Part shown: one piece after another, positions 15,866 through 24,339 of the stretch
How the letters are laid out: the number at the start of each line of letters is the position of its first letter
Position numbering within the stretch: the stretch's first letter is position 1
Notes under the pieces: generated by a model
What the model saw: the letters and a program-made list of their open reading frames with translations, nothing else
Database searches by the model: none
Told to the model about the DNA's origin: nothing
Origin: an uncultured Christensenella sp.
Lineage (GTDB): Bacteria > Bacillota > Clostridia > Christensenellales > Borkfalkiaceae
Reading direction: 5' to 3'
DNA: 64,000 nt
NCBI GenBank assembly: GCA_910578565.1
Contig: CAJTQF010000004.1
Location: 1-64,000, forward strand
Translations under genes and position numbers: made by a program

Positions 15866-18184
15866 TTAAAAAATTTGTAATGCGGAATTTTCTGTAGTTT
15901 CTTTATACATACCCCAATCAGGTATCAATTTTAAATTGTCAGCTAAATCGTTTCCGTTGACCAACATACTTTTCGGTATAAGAATTTTTTGACTGTAATC
16001 GTTGTTTTGAAACAAATACCAATCGCTGTTTGTGTCTGAAATATTGAAAGATGTTAAACTAGTGCAATCAAGAAAGGCATTGCTTTCAATAAGTTTAACT
16101 TTTTCCGGTATAGTAATTTCTTTCAGGGAATAGCAGTAGGCAAATGCAGAGTCTCTGATAATTTCCACATTACAGCCGATAGTTACGTTTGTAAGATTCA
16201 AACAACCTGAAAATGCGCAGTAAGAAATTTCCGTTACACTGTCCGGAATGATTATTTCTTTTAATTCCGAACAATCGCAGAATAAATTTTCAGAAAGTTT
16301 ATTAAGGTTTGCGGGAAGCGTTACTCTAACAAGTGCTGTATCCGTAAAAGCAAATTCGCCGATTTGTTCAACAGTTTCAGGTATATCTATTTTAGTTAAA
16401 TTCGAACTACCGCCAAAAGCATTGTTTTCAATTGTTTTGATTCCGTTAAACATTTTTACGCTTTGAAGGGAGTAGCAGCAGGCAAATGCATATTCATTGA
16501 TGGTTTCAATTCCGTAAATTTCAACCGTTCTAATGAATTTATTGTTGTAAAATGCTTTTTTATCTATATAAGCTACAGGAACATTATGGTATTTTTCGGG
16601 TATAACTATTTTTGAAACCTTTTCATCGTAACCGGAAGAAGATATGCTCGAAACATAAAAATAGTGTTCGGTAATATTTCGGTTTTCGTCACATTGTTTT
16701 ACTTGTACGAAATTCAGATAAGTGTAATCAACGTCGTAGTAATAACCTTTTATCGTAACGTCGTTAAAACTTAAAACAGTTTTTTCCCATTTAACCGAGC
16801 AACCGTCAACAAACGGGTAATCAGTTTCGCCGGGAAAGTTTATATTCATATTTTCGGCGTTGAAGGTAGTGGTGTAGGCGAGTTTTGTTTCGGTTTCTAT
16901 AAGTTCGTCGATTATTACAAAACTTGCGACATAATCAATGGGAATATATTCTGCGGATACGGTAATATCGCCGATTTCAAGATTAAATTCTTCCCATTTG
17001 GCAGTGTAACCTGATTTTGCGGGAACTTCGGGTACTTCGATTTCAGTATTCTCGATATTGTATTCTAAAACGTCAACAACTTTATTGTCCGCCACAAAGT
17101 TTACGTGGTAAGTAATCAGGTCATAAACGGCGTTGACTTTGATATCGGTTTCAAGCTGTAATTTAAAATCTTCCCAATATGCTTCGTAACCTGCAATCTG
17201 CGGAATTTCCGGTTCTTCGAGTTTGTGGAATTCCAGTATATTCGTTTCAAACGTTGCAATTAATTTATCTTTTACATAATATTCTATCGTATAATCAAGA
17301 ATTGCAACTTTAAGGTGAATGACGGTCATACCGCATTCAAGTTCGTCCCAATAGCTGTAACAACCGGGGACAAAAGTAGGTTCGGGCGGAACAACTTCTT
17401 TATAGTTCGTAATATTATAATCGATTTTTGCCAGAACAATTCCGCCGCCGTCAATATATTCAACAGAGTAATTAATCGGTTCATATATAGCGTTAATCTG
17501 AATATTTCCCTTGGTGAGTTCGTAACTTTCCCATTTGCCGGGATAATAATGTTCGTGCTCGGGACAGGCGGGTTCTATTATCTTGCGGTTTTCTACAGTA
17601 TAAGTTTGGGTTGAAATTACTTCGCCCAAAGAAATAAATTCTACTGTATATTCAGTGGGTTTCAATAAAGCGTGCAATTCGATATTTTGTAAAGGTTTTA
17701 TATTGAAATCGTAAGGTTTGCCGTCAACCAACCATTTATCCAAAGAGTAACCGCTCTCTGTTTCAGGCAGTTGGTAATTTTCAATATATGTACCTTTGCA
17801 AATCTGATAATCTTTTACTATTTCTCCGTCATTATAATATTTGACGGAGATTAAACTGTCTTCATAAGAAGACCAGTAACCGTAAACGTTTATATTTTTT
17901 GTAACGGTTTCCGCTGTAAACCATTTATCGTAATTTGATGAAGTGAACCAACCGATAAAAACATTATCATTGTCTTCGGTATTTTCTATTTCCGGGAAAT
18001 CGAGCGGACTGCCGTATTTAACCGAAATTTCATTATAAAGACTACCGTCAACATAAAATTTAACGCTGTATACAGCGTTGGCTTTATTGGTTTTGCAGCA
18101 ACACAAACAAACTAACGCCAAACTTGCCGCAAAAAATGTTAATAAAATAATCGTCCATTTTTTCATTTGTATTTTATACCACAT
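15866..18184 (-). CDS. BspA-like leucine-rich-repeat surface lipoprotein
   Basis: About 772 residues. The N-terminus is a lipoprotein signal (KKWTIILLTFFAASLALVC then a CLCCCK lipobox). Residues about 35-500 are tandem beta units of the Listeria-Bacteroides/InlB repeat style, each ending in patterns such as Y.v.wy......f.....AVYeP and beginning Y.V.y..dgk...t. The C-terminal 250 residues hold BspA-type leucine-rich repeats (AF..C.SL..v.IP..v..I...AF). It is probably displayed on the cell surface and binds host or cell ligands. The start is uncertain: ATG 18184, a preceding GTG 18187, or ATG 18166, which begins MKKW directly; none has a strong ribosome site. Confidence 0.85.
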   Translation of the reverse strand: MWYKIQMKKWTIILLTFFAASLALVCLCCCKTNKANAVYSVKFYVDGSLYNEISVKYGSPLDFPEIENTEDNDNVFIGWFTSSNYDKWFTAETVTKNINVYGYWSSYEDSLISVKYYNDGEIVKDYQICKGTYIENYQLPETESGYSLDKWLVDGKPYDFNIKPLQNIELHALLKPTEYTVEFISLGEVISTQTYTVENRKIIEPACPEHEHYYPGKWESYELTKGNIQINAIYEPINYSVEYIDGGGIVLAKIDYNITNYKEVVPPEPTFVPGCYSYWDELECGMTVIHLKVAILDYTIEYYVKDKLIATFETNILEFHKLEEPEIPQIAGYEAYWEDFKLQLETDIKVNAVYDLITYHVNFVADNKVVDVLEYNIENTEIEVPEVPAKSGYTAKWEEFNLEIGDITVSAEYIPIDYVASFVIIDELIETETKLAYTTTFNAENMNINFPGETDYPFVDGCSVKWEKTVLSFNDVTIKGYYYDVDYTYLNFVQVKQCDENRNITEHYFYVSSISSSGYDEKVSKIVIPEKYHNVPVAYIDKKAFYNNKFIRTVEIYGIETINEYAFACCYSLQSVKMFNGIKTIENNAFGGSSNLTKIDIPETVEQIGEFAFTDTALVRVTLPANLNKLSENLFCDCSELKEIIIPDSVTEISYCAFSGCLNLTNVTIGCNVEIIRDSAFAYCYSLKEITIPEKVKLIESNAFLDCTSLTSFNISDTNSDWYLFQNNDYSQKILIPKSMLVNGNDLADNLKLIPDWGMYKETTENSALQIF

Positions 18185-18239
18185 CACTCTTTCTCAATGG
18201 AGAATATTGAAAATAATACCAAAATCTCCCTTAATACAT

Positions 18240-18269
18240 ATTAAACTACAAAATGCTACAAGAAGTCAA
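18240..18269 (-). promoter_or_regulatory. Candidate promoter of the LRR lipoprotein gene
   Basis: Minus strand: TTGACT (18269-18264), 18-base spacer, TTTAAT (18245-18240), about 55 bases before the candidate starts. Confidence 0.45.
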
Positions 18270-18342
18270 GCCTTTATTAATGATTTTGGCTCTTTCAAAA
18301 GCAATTCGTTCTAAAATTGTATAAAAAAAAATAAATTAAGGT

Positions 18343-19248
18343 ATGGATTTATTCTTTTTGCCAACCGATATAAGACAAGCGTTGACAAATATTAATATCA
18401 ATTATCTTTCGGAAATAAGGATACGTAAGGGACAACCGGTCATAGTTGAGTATAAAGGGGAATATAAATATCTAAATCCGTTTGGAGTAAGTGAAGCCGA
18501 ACGCGGGGCATTAACCGTAAACGAGATTTCACCTATAATAAACAGTGCCACGTGCGGCTGTATATATAATTACACGGAGCAAATGAAAAGCGGGTTTATT
18601 ACCGTTGGCAACGGCATAAGAATTGGCATAGCAGGAGAATACGTTACAAGCGGCAGTGAAGTTGTTGCAATTAAAAATATAACTTCATTAAATATACGGG
18701 TACCGCATATAGTTCCGGGTTGTGCCGGTTATATAGTTGAAGCATTACTTTTTAAAAGTTTACATAGTATTTTGCTGTACTCAAAACCGGGTTTTGGAAA
18801 AACTACAATGCTGCGGGATATAGCTACAACAATTGGAAAAACGCACAAATGTAACGTACTTGTTTTTGACGAGAGAAATGAAATTTCGGCAACCGACGGG
18901 GAAGGTAACGGGTTTAATTTAGGCGACAGAGTTGACGTTATCCGTTGCTATCAGAAGAAAGGCGCAATTGCGAGTGCAATCAGGGCTATGAAGCCGGAAG
19001 TAATTATTACGGACGAGTTGTACGGCGAAGCCGACGCGGAAGCAATTAAATATGCGGCCGATTGCGGCATTTGCGTAATCGCTTCATCGCACACCGAGCG
19101 TGAAGAAAATCTGATGAAACTTCCTTTTGAATATTATGTAAAACTTACAGGCGTGGGCAGACAACCTATTATTTATGATAAAAATTTTAATACTTATTGC
19201 CGTGGTGGCGCTGACGACTTCGATAGGGGTATTTTTGTCGGCAAATAA
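18343..19248 (+). CDS. spoIIIAA: Stage III sporulation protein AA (ATPase)
   Basis: A 301-residue VirB11/PilT-like ATPase, cytoplasmic in the mother cell, powering the SpoIIIA-SpoIIQ channel complex between mother cell and forespore. Walker A is PGFGKTT (149-155) and Walker B-like VLVFDERNE follows. The length matches the family. It is the first gene of a complete spoIIIAA-AH operon. No clear sigma-E promoter could be read by eye in the 95 bases upstream. The 3' end overlaps spoIIIAB by 74 bases. Confidence 0.94.
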   Translation: MDLFFLPTDIRQALTNININYLSEIRIRKGQPVIVEYKGEYKYLNPFGVSEAERGALTVNEISPIINSATCGCIYNYTEQMKSGFITVGNGIRIGIAGEYVTSGSEVVAIKNITSLNIRVPHIVPGCAGYIVEALLFKSLHSILLYSKPGFGKTTMLRDIATTIGKTHKCNVLVFDERNEISATDGEGNGFNLGDRVDVIRCYQKKGAIASAIRAMKPEVIITDELYGEADAEAIKYAADCGICVIASSHTEREENLMKLPFEYYVKLTGVGRQPIIYDKNFNTYCRGGADDFDRGIFVGK

Positions 19249-19600
19249 AAAGAAAAGGATGCAGGTTTTTTCAGAGTTGTATGAATTTAACGAACAACTG
19301 ATTCTTACCCTGAAATTTTCCCGCTCGTCAATGAATACTATTGCCGCCCCGTTTAAATTCGTATCTAAAATTTTAAACGGCGAGAGCGTTTTGAAAGGTG
19401 CAGATGATACGGTTGTTAAAGATTACGTTCAGAATTTAGGAAAAACGGACGCGCTTTCACAGGTGGATTACTTGTCCGAGAGAAAGCAAACGTTAAAAAA
19501 ATATAAGGAAGAAAGCTACACCGACTATAAAAAATACAGTTCGTTATACGTGAAAATATTTTTTCTGGTCGGCGTTATGGCGGCAGTTCTTTTAGCTTAA
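19175..19600 (+). CDS. spoIIIAB: Stage III sporulation protein AB
   Basis: A 141-residue protein with a membrane segment at each end (about 4-22 and 125-141) and a helical middle containing LTLKFSRSSMNTIA. Its place between spoIIIAA and spoIIIAC identifies it; Bacillus AB is about 170 residues. The start at ATG 19175 lies 74 bases inside spoIIIAA; the next ATG (19259) would remove the N-terminal membrane segment that the family has, so the upstream start is preferred. Stop and next start overlap (TAATG). Confidence 0.85.
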   Translation: MIKILILIAVVALTTSIGVFLSANKKKRMQVFSELYEFNEQLILTLKFSRSSMNTIAAPFKFVSKILNGESVLKGADDTVVKDYVQNLGKTDALSQVDYLSERKQTLKKYKEESYTDYKKYSSLYVKIFFLVGVMAAVLLA

Positions 19601-19797
19601 TGGATATAAGTATAATTTTTAAAATCGCCGTCGTCGGCATAATAGTTACCATTATCTGTCAGGTTTTAAAAAAATCGGACAGGGACGATATTGCTACGGT
19701 TGTAAGTCTTGTAGGATTGATAATAGTTCTGACGGTAGTAATTTCTATGATTGCCGAACTGTTTACGCAGATAAGGCAGTTGTTTGACATTTTCTGA
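19600..19797 (+). CDS. spoIIIAC: Stage III sporulation protein AC
   Basis: A 65-residue protein with two membrane segments, IFKIAVVGIIVTIICQVL and the VVSLVGLIIVLTVVISMI region, and the short charged link KKSDRDDIA between them, as in all SpoIIIAC proteins. Length is exactly typical. The start overlaps the AB stop and the stop overlaps the AD start. Confidence 0.93.
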   Translation: MDISIIFKIAVVGIIVTIICQVLKKSDRDDIATVVSLVGLIIVLTVVISMIAELFTQIRQLFDIF

Positions 19798-20189
19798 TGT
19801 ATATATTACGCCTTTGCTGTATTGCAATAATAACTGCGGTTTGCGCTTTAATTTTAAAAAACCATAAGTCCGGTCTTGTGCCGCTGTGTCTGACTGCCGG
19901 CGGTATAATAATGTTTTTATACGCTTTCGATTATCTGACTGAAAGCGTTGAATTTATTAAATCGTTTACCGAAGGCGCAGGAATAGACAACGACATTATT
20001 AGAATAATTTTCAAAATTGTAGGAATAGGTTTCCTTGTAGAGCTTACTGCAAGTTCCGTTAAAGAACTTGGATTTGAAAGCACTGCGGACAAGCTGGTTT
20101 TATGCGGAAAAATAATCATATTCGTAGTATCGGTCCCGATACTAAACAGTACATACAAAATCATTGTGTCGCTTATAGAGCTGGTGTAA
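19797..20189 (+). CDS. spoIIIAD: Stage III sporulation protein AD
   Basis: A 130-residue protein with about four hydrophobic segments and the conserved TASSVKELGFESTADKLVL stretch before the last one. Length is typical (about 130). It starts within the AC stop codon. Its last 88 bases are also read in another frame by the spoIIIAE ORF. Confidence 0.92.
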   Translation: MYILRLCCIAIITAVCALILKNHKSGLVPLCLTAGGIIMFLYAFDYLTESVEFIKSFTEGAGIDNDIIRIIFKIVGIGFLVELTASSVKELGFESTADKLVLCGKIIIFVVSVPILNSTYKIIVSLIELV

Positions 20190-21370
20190 AAAAACGATTT
20201 TTTTTACTTGCATTCTTAATTTTGTGTGCGGTTTTAGTAGCTGTAATAGGTGGGATTAACGCTATTGCAGACGGCGACGGCGGCGAACAGCTGTCGGAAA
20301 GTATATCGGATCTTTTGGAAGATCTGGACTTGTCCGAACTGCAAAAGTACTTAGATGAAAATTCCGACAGCTATCTTTACAATTTTGGAAGCACCGCGTC
20401 CGAAATAGTCGAATATTTGGTAAACGGAAACCTTAATACCGATTACAGCGGATTTATAGGCGAACTTTTTTCCGTAATATTTAAAAACGTAATTACGCTT
20501 ATACCGGTTTTCGCCGAAATAACGGCGGTCGCGCTTTTGTCTGCGATAGTAAGTTCGGCGGAAGGGAGTTTACTTGGTACATCGACTTCCAGAATAGTTC
20601 ATCTTGCATGTTACGCGCTTATTATTTTATTGCTTGCTTCAATGCTGGTTGGAATAGTTTCGGACTGTATTACCTGTATTAACAGTGTAAAAAAACAAAT
20701 TGAAATTATAACGCCAATACTTGCAACTTTAACCGTGCTTACAGGCGGAACGGGGACCGCTGCCATTTATCAGCCGTCTGCAATTTTTTTATCGAGCGGC
20801 GCAATAGAAATTATAAGCGGCTTCATTTTTCCTGCGACTATTACGGTTATAATTTTAAACTTCATGTCAAAACTCAACCCGCAAATGTCTTTTACAGGCG
20901 TATCTGCGTTTGTGAAAAGCATAATGAAGTGGGTAATAGGAATTACCGTAACGGTATTCAGTATTTTTATTACCGCGCAAAGTTCGGCGTCGTCGCTGTT
21001 TGACGGTATTTTATTTAAAGCCACCAAGTATGCGGTAAGTAACTCGGTTCCCATTGTAGGTAATTTTTTATCCAGCGGTTTCGATATGCTTACGTCTGCC
21101 GGTCTTCTTATAAAAAGTTCTGTCGGCGTGTGCGGTTTGGTTTTGTTATTATTTGAGCTTTTAGGACCGATAATATTATTGGCGTCATTTTCACTTATAT
21201 TAAAGTTGGTTGGCGCAATAGTCCAACCGATAGGCGAAAACGTTCTTTATAATCTTTTGTCAGACCTGTCAAAGGATATAGAATATTTTATTGCGGGGCT
21301 TTTGACGGTTGCTTTTATGTATTCGCTTATTATTATGCTTATTATTAATTCGGCAAACAGTTTTATATGA
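20102..21370 (+). CDS. spoIIIAE: Stage III sporulation protein AE
   Basis: A multi-pass membrane protein of up to 422 residues. After a signal-like segment (KKRFFLLAFLILCAVLV) come an acidic linker and about seven or eight hydrophobic segments with the TGGTGTAAIYQPSAIFLS and QPIGENVLYNLLSDLSKD blocks. The start is uncertain. ATG 20102 gives an 88-base overlap with spoIIIAD and a 28-residue extension before the signal segment; no in-frame ATG, GTG or TTG lies between it and the hydrophobic core. ATG 20102 is therefore kept, without a clear ribosome site. Confidence 0.9.
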   Translation: MRKNNHIRSIGPDTKQYIQNHCVAYRAGVKKRFFLLAFLILCAVLVAVIGGINAIADGDGGEQLSESISDLLEDLDLSELQKYLDENSDSYLYNFGSTASEIVEYLVNGNLNTDYSGFIGELFSVIFKNVITLIPVFAEITAVALLSAIVSSAEGSLLGTSTSRIVHLACYALIILLLASMLVGIVSDCITCINSVKKQIEIITPILATLTVLTGGTGTAAIYQPSAIFLSSGAIEIISGFIFPATITVIILNFMSKLNPQMSFTGVSAFVKSIMKWVIGITVTVFSIFITAQSSASSLFDGILFKATKYAVSNSVPIVGNFLSSGFDMLTSAGLLIKSSVGVCGLVLLLFELLGPIILLASFSLILKLVGAIVQPIGENVLYNLLSDLSKDIEYFIAGLLTVAFMYSLIIMLIINSANSFI

Positions 21371-21801
21371 AAACATATCTTCTGACGGCGGCGGCAGTAA
21401 TATTTTTATCGGTAATAGTTTCTCTGATAATTCCGCACGGTAAATTAAATAAAACCATAGTTTTCGTAATGAGAATGGCGTGTATTCTTGTTCTTATTCA
21501 GCCGATAACGGGAATTTTTAAATTAAAACCGTCTTCCACGGACGAAACGCTATATGACACCGAATACGTGGCTTCGGTTTATACAAAAAATCAGAGCGAA
21601 AGTCTTGAAAAACTTTTATATAAGGAATATACCGAAGAATGCGACTGTCAGGTCAACGTTGTATACAGCGAAGGGAAATTTAAGGTAGATAGCGTAAGCG
21701 TGCAGACAAGTTCTGAAAATGATAAATTAATTTCAGATATTTACGCATATTTGAAAAAACTCGGATATATAAATATAACAGTATATGCGAAAAGTCCTTG
21801 A
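21367..21801 (+). CDS. spoIIIAF: Stage III sporulation protein AF
   Basis: A 144-residue protein with two N-terminal membrane segments (about 5-22 and 32-48) and a soluble C-terminal domain predicted to fold like the EscJ/FliF ring-building motif, as known for Bacillus SpoIIIAF. Slightly shorter than the Bacillus protein (about 200). The ATG overlaps the AE stop codon by four bases. Confidence 0.9.
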   Translation: MKTYLLTAAAVIFLSVIVSLIIPHGKLNKTIVFVMRMACILVLIQPITGIFKLKPSSTDETLYDTEYVASVYTKNQSESLEKLLYKEYTEECDCQVNVVYSEGKFKVDSVSVQTSSENDKLISDIYAYLKKLGYINITVYAKSP

Positions 21802-22144
21802 TTACGTGAAAGAGAATAAAAAAATTATCATAGTGGTCTTGCTTATTGCAATACTTATCGGCGCCGTATATTTTATTAACAAAAGTGCAAAATTGTCCGA
21901 TGTGTCCAAAACCGATACTCAGAAAAGCGTGACGGAAGTCAAGCTGATCGGAATTTTGAGCAGTATCGAAGGCGTGGGTGCAACGGACGTTATGGTATCG
22001 GAAAACGACGGAGAGATCCAAGGTGTGGTAATTGTTTGCGACGGAGCAGACAATATAATGACCAGAAGCAACATTTTAAACGCTGTTTCAACTGCGTTAA
22101 ACATTCAAAAAAATATTATTGCAATCTATTCAATGACTGTATAA
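21785..22144 (+). CDS. spoIIIAG: Stage III sporulation protein AG (short form)
   Basis: A 119-residue protein with one membrane segment (about 14-30) and a C-terminal ring-building-like domain (VSENDGEIQGVVIVCDGADN ... LNIQKNIIAIYSM, shown in parts). SpoIIIAG forms the large ring of the mother-cell/forespore channel. Bacillus AG is about 229 residues; this one lacks most of the N-terminal half and the long beta-insert. The start overlaps spoIIIAF by 17 bases. Confidence 0.85.
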   Translation: MRKVLDYVKENKKIIIVVLLIAILIGAVYFINKSAKLSDVSKTDTQKSVTEVKLIGILSSIEGVGATDVMVSENDGEIQGVVIVCDGADNIMTRSNILNAVSTALNIQKNIIAIYSMTV

Positions 22145-22154
22145 GGAGAACTTT

Positions 22155-22640
22155 ATGACCAAAAAGAAAAAAATCATCGTAATGTCATCACTCGTATTTT
22201 TACTTGCGTTAACTGCAGTTTTAAATGTACTGCTTGCCAAATCCAGAGTAGCTAACGGCGACAGCGCATTGGCGACTGCAAACTATTTCACCACTTACCG
22301 TACCGAAAGGACGACTACCAGAAGCGAAGAACTCGTTCAGCTTGACAGCGTTATCGCACTCTATGAAGAAGGTAGCGAAAAGTATAACGAAGCTGTTAAT
22401 ATGAAGATGAAGTTAGTTGAAATTATGGAAAAAGAGCTTGTGCTTGAAACCATGATAAAATCAAAAGGCTTTGCCGACGCGGTTGTTTCAATAGGTATGG
22501 ATTCTGATAACGTAAATGTTTTCGTAAATTCAAACGAGCTTGACTCGAATACCGCGGTTACTATTTACTATTGCCTTTCAAAAGAAGCAAACGTAAAACC
22601 CGGTAATGTAATAATTATGCCTGTTTACTCACAAATTTAA
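22155..22640 (+). CDS. spoIIIAH: Stage III sporulation protein AH
   Basis: A 161-residue protein with an N-terminal membrane anchor (about 5-25) and a C-terminal ring-building/YscJ-like domain (KGFADAVVSIG ... VNVFVNSNEL ... KPGNVIIMPVYSQI). In the sporangium it meets the forespore protein SpoIIQ across the intermembrane space. GGAG lies before ATG 22155. It is the last gene of the operon; the next gene has its own promoter. Confidence 0.93.
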   Translation: MTKKKKIIVMSSLVFLLALTAVLNVLLAKSRVANGDSALATANYFTTYRTERTTTRSEELVQLDSVIALYEEGSEKYNEAVNMKMKLVEIMEKELVLETMIKSKGFADAVVSIGMDSDNVNVFVNSNELDSNTAVTIYYCLSKEANVKPGNVIIMPVYSQI

Positions 22641-22649
22641 GTTTGTAAG

Positions 22650-22678
22650 TTGCAAATTTTAAAATATTGTGTTATACT
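22650..22678 (+). promoter_or_regulatory. Sigma-A promoter of the asp23-nusB run
   Basis: TTGCAA (22650-22655), 17-base spacer, TATACT (22673-22678), 18 bases before ATG 22697. It separates vegetative housekeeping genes from the sporulation operon. Confidence 0.78.
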
Positions 22679-22696
22679 AACGCTAAGGAGATAATA

Positions 22697-23032
22697 ATGG
22701 CACACATCAGACATGACCCTACGTCGACACAGAAAGGAAAAATTACTTATAATTCCGGTATAGTCAGCGGTATTGTTTCGCTCGCTATAAGCGAAGTTGA
22801 CGGTGTTTCCCTTCTCAATTCAAAGAACAGGGGTATTAAACTCAATTTTGATAAACAAGGAATTATTGCTGATATAAGCGTTAAAGTTGACGCGTCGTAT
22901 AACGTGCCGTCGCTCGCTTTTAGAATTCAGCAGTCCATAAAGCACAACGTCGAGTCGATGACGAAATATAAGGTTGCGAAGGTTGACGTTCATATTCAGG
23001 ACGTAAATTTCCCCGAAAATTCGGCATTGTAA
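22697..23032 (+). CDS. yqhY: Asp23/Gls24 family envelope stress protein (YqhY-like)
   Basis: A 111-residue Asp23 domain protein: GKITYNSGIVSGIVSLAIS followed by EVDGVSLL and ending in the FRIQQSIKHNVESMTKYKV / VDVHIQDVNF block. ATG 22697 has AAGGAG at 22685-22690; an upstream TTG overlaps the promoter. Its position before nusB in a lipid/isoprenoid neighbourhood matches Bacillus yqhY, which is linked to acetyl-CoA carboxylase activity. Confidence 0.9.
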   Translation: MAHIRHDPTSTQKGKITYNSGIVSGIVSLAISEVDGVSLLNSKNRGIKLNFDKQGIIADISVKVDASYNVPSLAFRIQQSIKHNVESMTKYKVAKVDVHIQDVNFPENSAL

Positions 23033-23042
23033 AATATTACGC

Positions 23043-23076
23043 TATTCCCTTAAATTTTTTAAGGGAATATTTGTAT
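23043..23076 (+). terminator. Hairpin between asp23 and nusB
   Basis: TATTCCCTTAAA (23043-23054), loop TTT, TTTAAGGGAATA (23058-23069), then TTTGTATTT. A moderate terminator or attenuator; some readthrough into nusB is likely because no promoter is evident between the two genes. Confidence 0.6.
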
Positions 23077-23090
23077 TTAACGGAGTATAT

Positions 23091-23495
23091 ATGAGAACGT
23101 CAGCAAGAGAGACACTTTTTAAGATAATATTTGCTTCGCAATTCAACAGTGATTGCGGCGAATCTTTTAAAAGCGCGATGTACAAAGGCGAAAAATTAGA
23201 TAACCAAGATATTTCTTATTGTGAAAGCATTTTAAAAATTGTGGAAGAGCACAGAGAAGAATTTGCGGAAATTTTGGATAAGCATTCAAAGCTTTTCCCG
23301 GAATCGCGCCTATTCCCTGCGGATAGAAGCATACTGTTTATTGCGCTTGCGGAAATACTGTATTTCGGCGAAGTGCCTGCCGCCGTTTCCGTAAACGAAG
23401 CGGCGAATATTGCGTCAAAATATTCGTCGGCAAAGAGCGCGTCGTTTTTAAGCGGAATTCTTGCCGAAATAATCAGGGAGAAGAACAGTGTATAA
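23091..23495 (+). CDS. nusB: Transcription antitermination factor NusB
   Basis: A 134-residue all-helical protein: RTSARETLFKIIFASQF at the start, LFPADRSILFIALAEILYFG and PAAVSVNEAANIASKYSS at the end, all NusB signatures. It binds boxA RNA with NusE during rRNA antitermination. It overlaps folD by eight bases. Confidence 0.93.
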   Translation: MRTSARETLFKIIFASQFNSDCGESFKSAMYKGEKLDNQDISYCESILKIVEEHREEFAEILDKHSKLFPESRLFPADRSILFIALAEILYFGEVPAAVSVNEAANIASKYSSAKSASFLSGILAEIIREKNSV

Positions 23496-24339
23496 AATTA
23501 TAGACGGCAAAGCGCTTGCGTACAATATGCGTGCAGATATAAAAACGCAAGTTGAAAAATTTACAAAAGATAACGGCAGGCACATAGGGCTTGCCGTGGT
23601 TCTTGTAGGTGAAGATCCCGCTTCGCAAATTTATGTCAGAAATAAAATAAAAGCATGCGAGGAAGTGGGAATAAAGTCGTACTCATATCGCCTTGACGGT
23701 GCGGTAACACAGGGGGAGCTTGAAGAACTTCTTTATGAACTGGCGCAAAATAATAATGTAGACGGAATACTTGTCCAGCTTCCGTTACCTGACCATATCG
23801 ATAGCGAAAGCGCACTAAGGATTATTCCGGATTATAAAGACGTGGACGGTTTTTCTGAGAATAATATCGGCAAATTATGCCAAGGTAAAGAAAGCATAGT
23901 GGCGTGTACGCCGAACGGCGTTATGAAGATGCTTGAAAGCTGCAAAATTGATCTTTGCGGTAAAAAAGCCGTGATTGTAGGCAGGTCAAATATTGTAGGT
24001 AAGCCTATGGCATTGCTTCTTTTAAACGCGGACGCAACGGTAACCGTTTGTCACAGTAAAACCCGAAATCTGAAACAGGAATGTTTAGGCGCTGACGTAA
24101 TTATAGCAGCGGTCGGCAGAGCTAAGTTTGTAACTGCCGATATGGTCAAAGACGGCGCGGTTGTAATCGACGTAGGAATGAACAGAGATGAAAACGGTAA
24201 ACTTTGCGGCGACGTTGATTTTGATTCGGTTAAAGAAAAATGTTCGTATATTACCCCTGTACCGGGCGGGGTCGGACCTATGACAATAACTATGCTGATG
24301 TATAATACTTATTTGTCGGCAATAAGGAGCAAAGGTTGA
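23488..24339 (+). CDS. folD: Methylenetetrahydrofolate dehydrogenase/cyclohydrolase FolD
   Basis: A 283-residue bifunctional enzyme interconverting 5,10-methylene- and 10-formyl-tetrahydrofolate. VGEDPASQIYVRNKIKAC with the catalytic Lys, DGILVQLPLP and the NADP-binding VIVGRSNIVGKPMALLLL and PGGVGPMTI motifs are present. Start is GTG 23488 with GGGAG upstream. It normally precedes xseA/xseB; here it overlaps ispA by four bases and the exonuclease VII genes are absent. Confidence 0.95.
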   Translation: MYKIIDGKALAYNMRADIKTQVEKFTKDNGRHIGLAVVLVGEDPASQIYVRNKIKACEEVGIKSYSYRLDGAVTQGELEELLYELAQNNNVDGILVQLPLPDHIDSESALRIIPDYKDVDGFSENNIGKLCQGKESIVACTPNGVMKMLESCKIDLCGKKAVIVGRSNIVGKPMALLLLNADATVTVCHSKTRNLKQECLGADVIIAAVGRAKFVTADMVKDGAVVIDVGMNRDENGKLCGDVDFDSVKEKCSYITPVPGGVGPMTITMLMYNTYLSAIRSKG

